From contig NZ_VWPY01000039.1 in assembly GCF_011839805.1 (NCBI RefSeq), positions 1 through 39,582 on the forward strand: 39,582 bases of DNA. The letters are read 5' to 3'. This DNA comes from Kineococcus rubinsiae (lineage in GTDB: Bacteria; Actinomycetota; Actinomycetes; Actinomycetales; Kineococcaceae). This document shows, one piece after another, positions 38,937 through 39,582 of the stretch (position 1 is its first letter; each line of letters starts with the position of its first letter). A program made the translations under genes and the position numbers. The notes below the pieces were generated by a model, which made no database searches, was not told where the DNA came from, and was given only the letters and a program-made list of their open reading frames with translations.

Positions 38937-39582
38937 ATGTCCCTCCCCTCCCGCCAGCAGCTCGTGTCGGTCGCCGAGCAGTCGGAGGAGCAGCGCGGCG
39001 GCCGCCGCAGCATCCTGTCCCGGCAGAGCCACGACCACGCCGACCTCGACGCGCTCATGCACGCCTACGACGCGGAACCCGACGCCGGGAAGCGGGGCGA
39101 GATCGTCGCCGAGCTCGCCGAACGCGCCCTGCGGCACGCCTTCGCCGAGGAGACGGTGCTGTTCCCCGCCTACCGCCGGCACCTGCCGGACGACGCGGAC
39201 CTGACCGCGCACATCGAGGGCGACCACCAGCAGATCAACGAGATGCTGGAACAGCTGCAGACGGCGGACCCGCAGGCCCCGGACTACGACGCCCTGGTCC
39301 GCGAGGCGTTCGCGGTGATCCGCCACGACGCGCACGACGAGGAGGACGAGCTGCTGCCGCGCCTGCAGCAGGTCGCGAGCCCCGCGCAGCTGCGGGCGAT
39401 CGGCACCGCGTGGGAGGCGTCGCGGCGCACCTCGCCCACGCGACCGCACCCGCGGATCCCCCGCCGACCCCCGGGCAACGCGCTCGCCGGGATCCCGCTG
39501 GCGGTGAGCGACCGCGTCAAGGACGGCGTGGACCACGTGCTGCCGCGGGGTTCCCGCACGCGCACCGTCGTGCTGACCGCCG
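38937..39582 (+). CDS. Hemerythrin HHE domain protein (partial, runs off the right edge)
   Basis: 215 residues are visible with no stop. The N-terminal four-helix bundle (about 20-150) has the di-iron ligand set: SHDHADLD, RHAFAEETVLFPAYRRHL, HIEGDHQQINE and RHDAHDEEDELLPRL. Hemerythrins bind O2 or other small molecules at a di-iron site. After about residue 160 comes a Pro/Arg-rich segment and then another helix (AVSDRVKDGVDHVLPRG). ATG at 38937; GGGTAGTCGGG upstream is at best a weak -10. The gene is divergent from the cap-domain gene. Confidence 0.85.
   Translation, partial: MSLPSRQQLVSVAEQSEEQRGGRRSILSRQSHDHADLDALMHAYDAEPDAGKRGEIVAELAERALRHAFAEETVLFPAYRRHLPDDADLTAHIEGDHQQINEMLEQLQTADPQAPDYDALVREAFAVIRHDAHDEEDELLPRLQQVASPAQLRAIGTAWEASRRTSPTRPHPRIPRRPPGNALAGIPLAVSDRVKDGVDHVLPRGSRTRTVVLTA

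Noticed and set aside
1-39582. tRNA, rRNA, riboswitch, insertion sequence or phage genes
   Set aside because: No cloverleaf, conserved rRNA segment, transposase or integrase motif was seen by reading; a covariance-model search would be needed to exclude small RNAs.

Overview
The window is very GC-rich DNA with GC-biased third codon positions, many GTG starts and dense gene packing. It encodes a WhiB regulator, class-II-type UvrA, aa3-type CtaD and an Asp23/ECF-sigma envelope-stress locus. This points to a high-GC actinobacterium; Kineococcus or a related Kineosporiales member is my best guess, as inference only. It reads as ordinary chromosome. I found no rRNA, tRNA, CRISPR array, transposase or phage gene, and no gene-free stretch over 300 bases.

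Layout. 1-2.5 kb: envelope-stress locus, with a leftward Asp23 operon divergent from an ECF sigma factor gene that overlaps a second Asp23-like gene. 2.5-4.9 kb: ctaD followed by a coupled thioredoxin-fold protein lacking one active-site cysteine. 5-6.8 kb: HAD phosphatase and an SDR with a MerR-type promoter. 6.9-8.8 kb: serS and a hypothetical gene. 9-12.8 kb: lipid kinase and a c-di-GMP phosphodiesterase facing each other across a 15-bp tandem repeat. 12.9-14.3 kb: pheA and whiB. 14.4-18 kb: divergent GT87 glycosyltransferase and a large membrane protein with a likely phosphatase-like outer domain. 18-20.7 kb: Zn/Mn ABC importer with a Zur-like box. 20.7-23.2 kb: 2-hydroxyacid dehydrogenase and zwf. 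23.4-25.1 kb: secreted subtilase. 25.3-28.2 kb: MFS transporter, PLP deaminase/desulfhydrase and GNAT. 28.2-31 kb: luciferase-like oxidoreductase, cysteine-free ribosomal proteins L33 and L31, and a membrane protein with a Glu-His tail. 31-37.2 kb: proline iminopeptidase-like hydrolase, then an lrp-uvrA2 operon divergent from a ThDP-dependent 2-oxo-acid decarboxylase. 37.2 kb to the end: TPR protein, a stand-alone maltokinase-cap protein and a hemerythrin running off the edge.

Regulation is the richest part of the window. A perfect 9-1-9 palindrome and a degenerate second copy, three helical turns apart, lie between lrp and the decarboxylase. A promoter -35 hexamer sits in the loop of the L33 terminator. 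A 19-bp-spacer MerR-type promoter precedes the SDR. At about ten genes a -10-like hexamer lies 6-8 bases before the start codon, which suggests leaderless mRNAs. The zinc theme (importer, cysteine-free L31/L33, Glu-His tail) is split between 18 kb and 29 kb and may be one physiological module.
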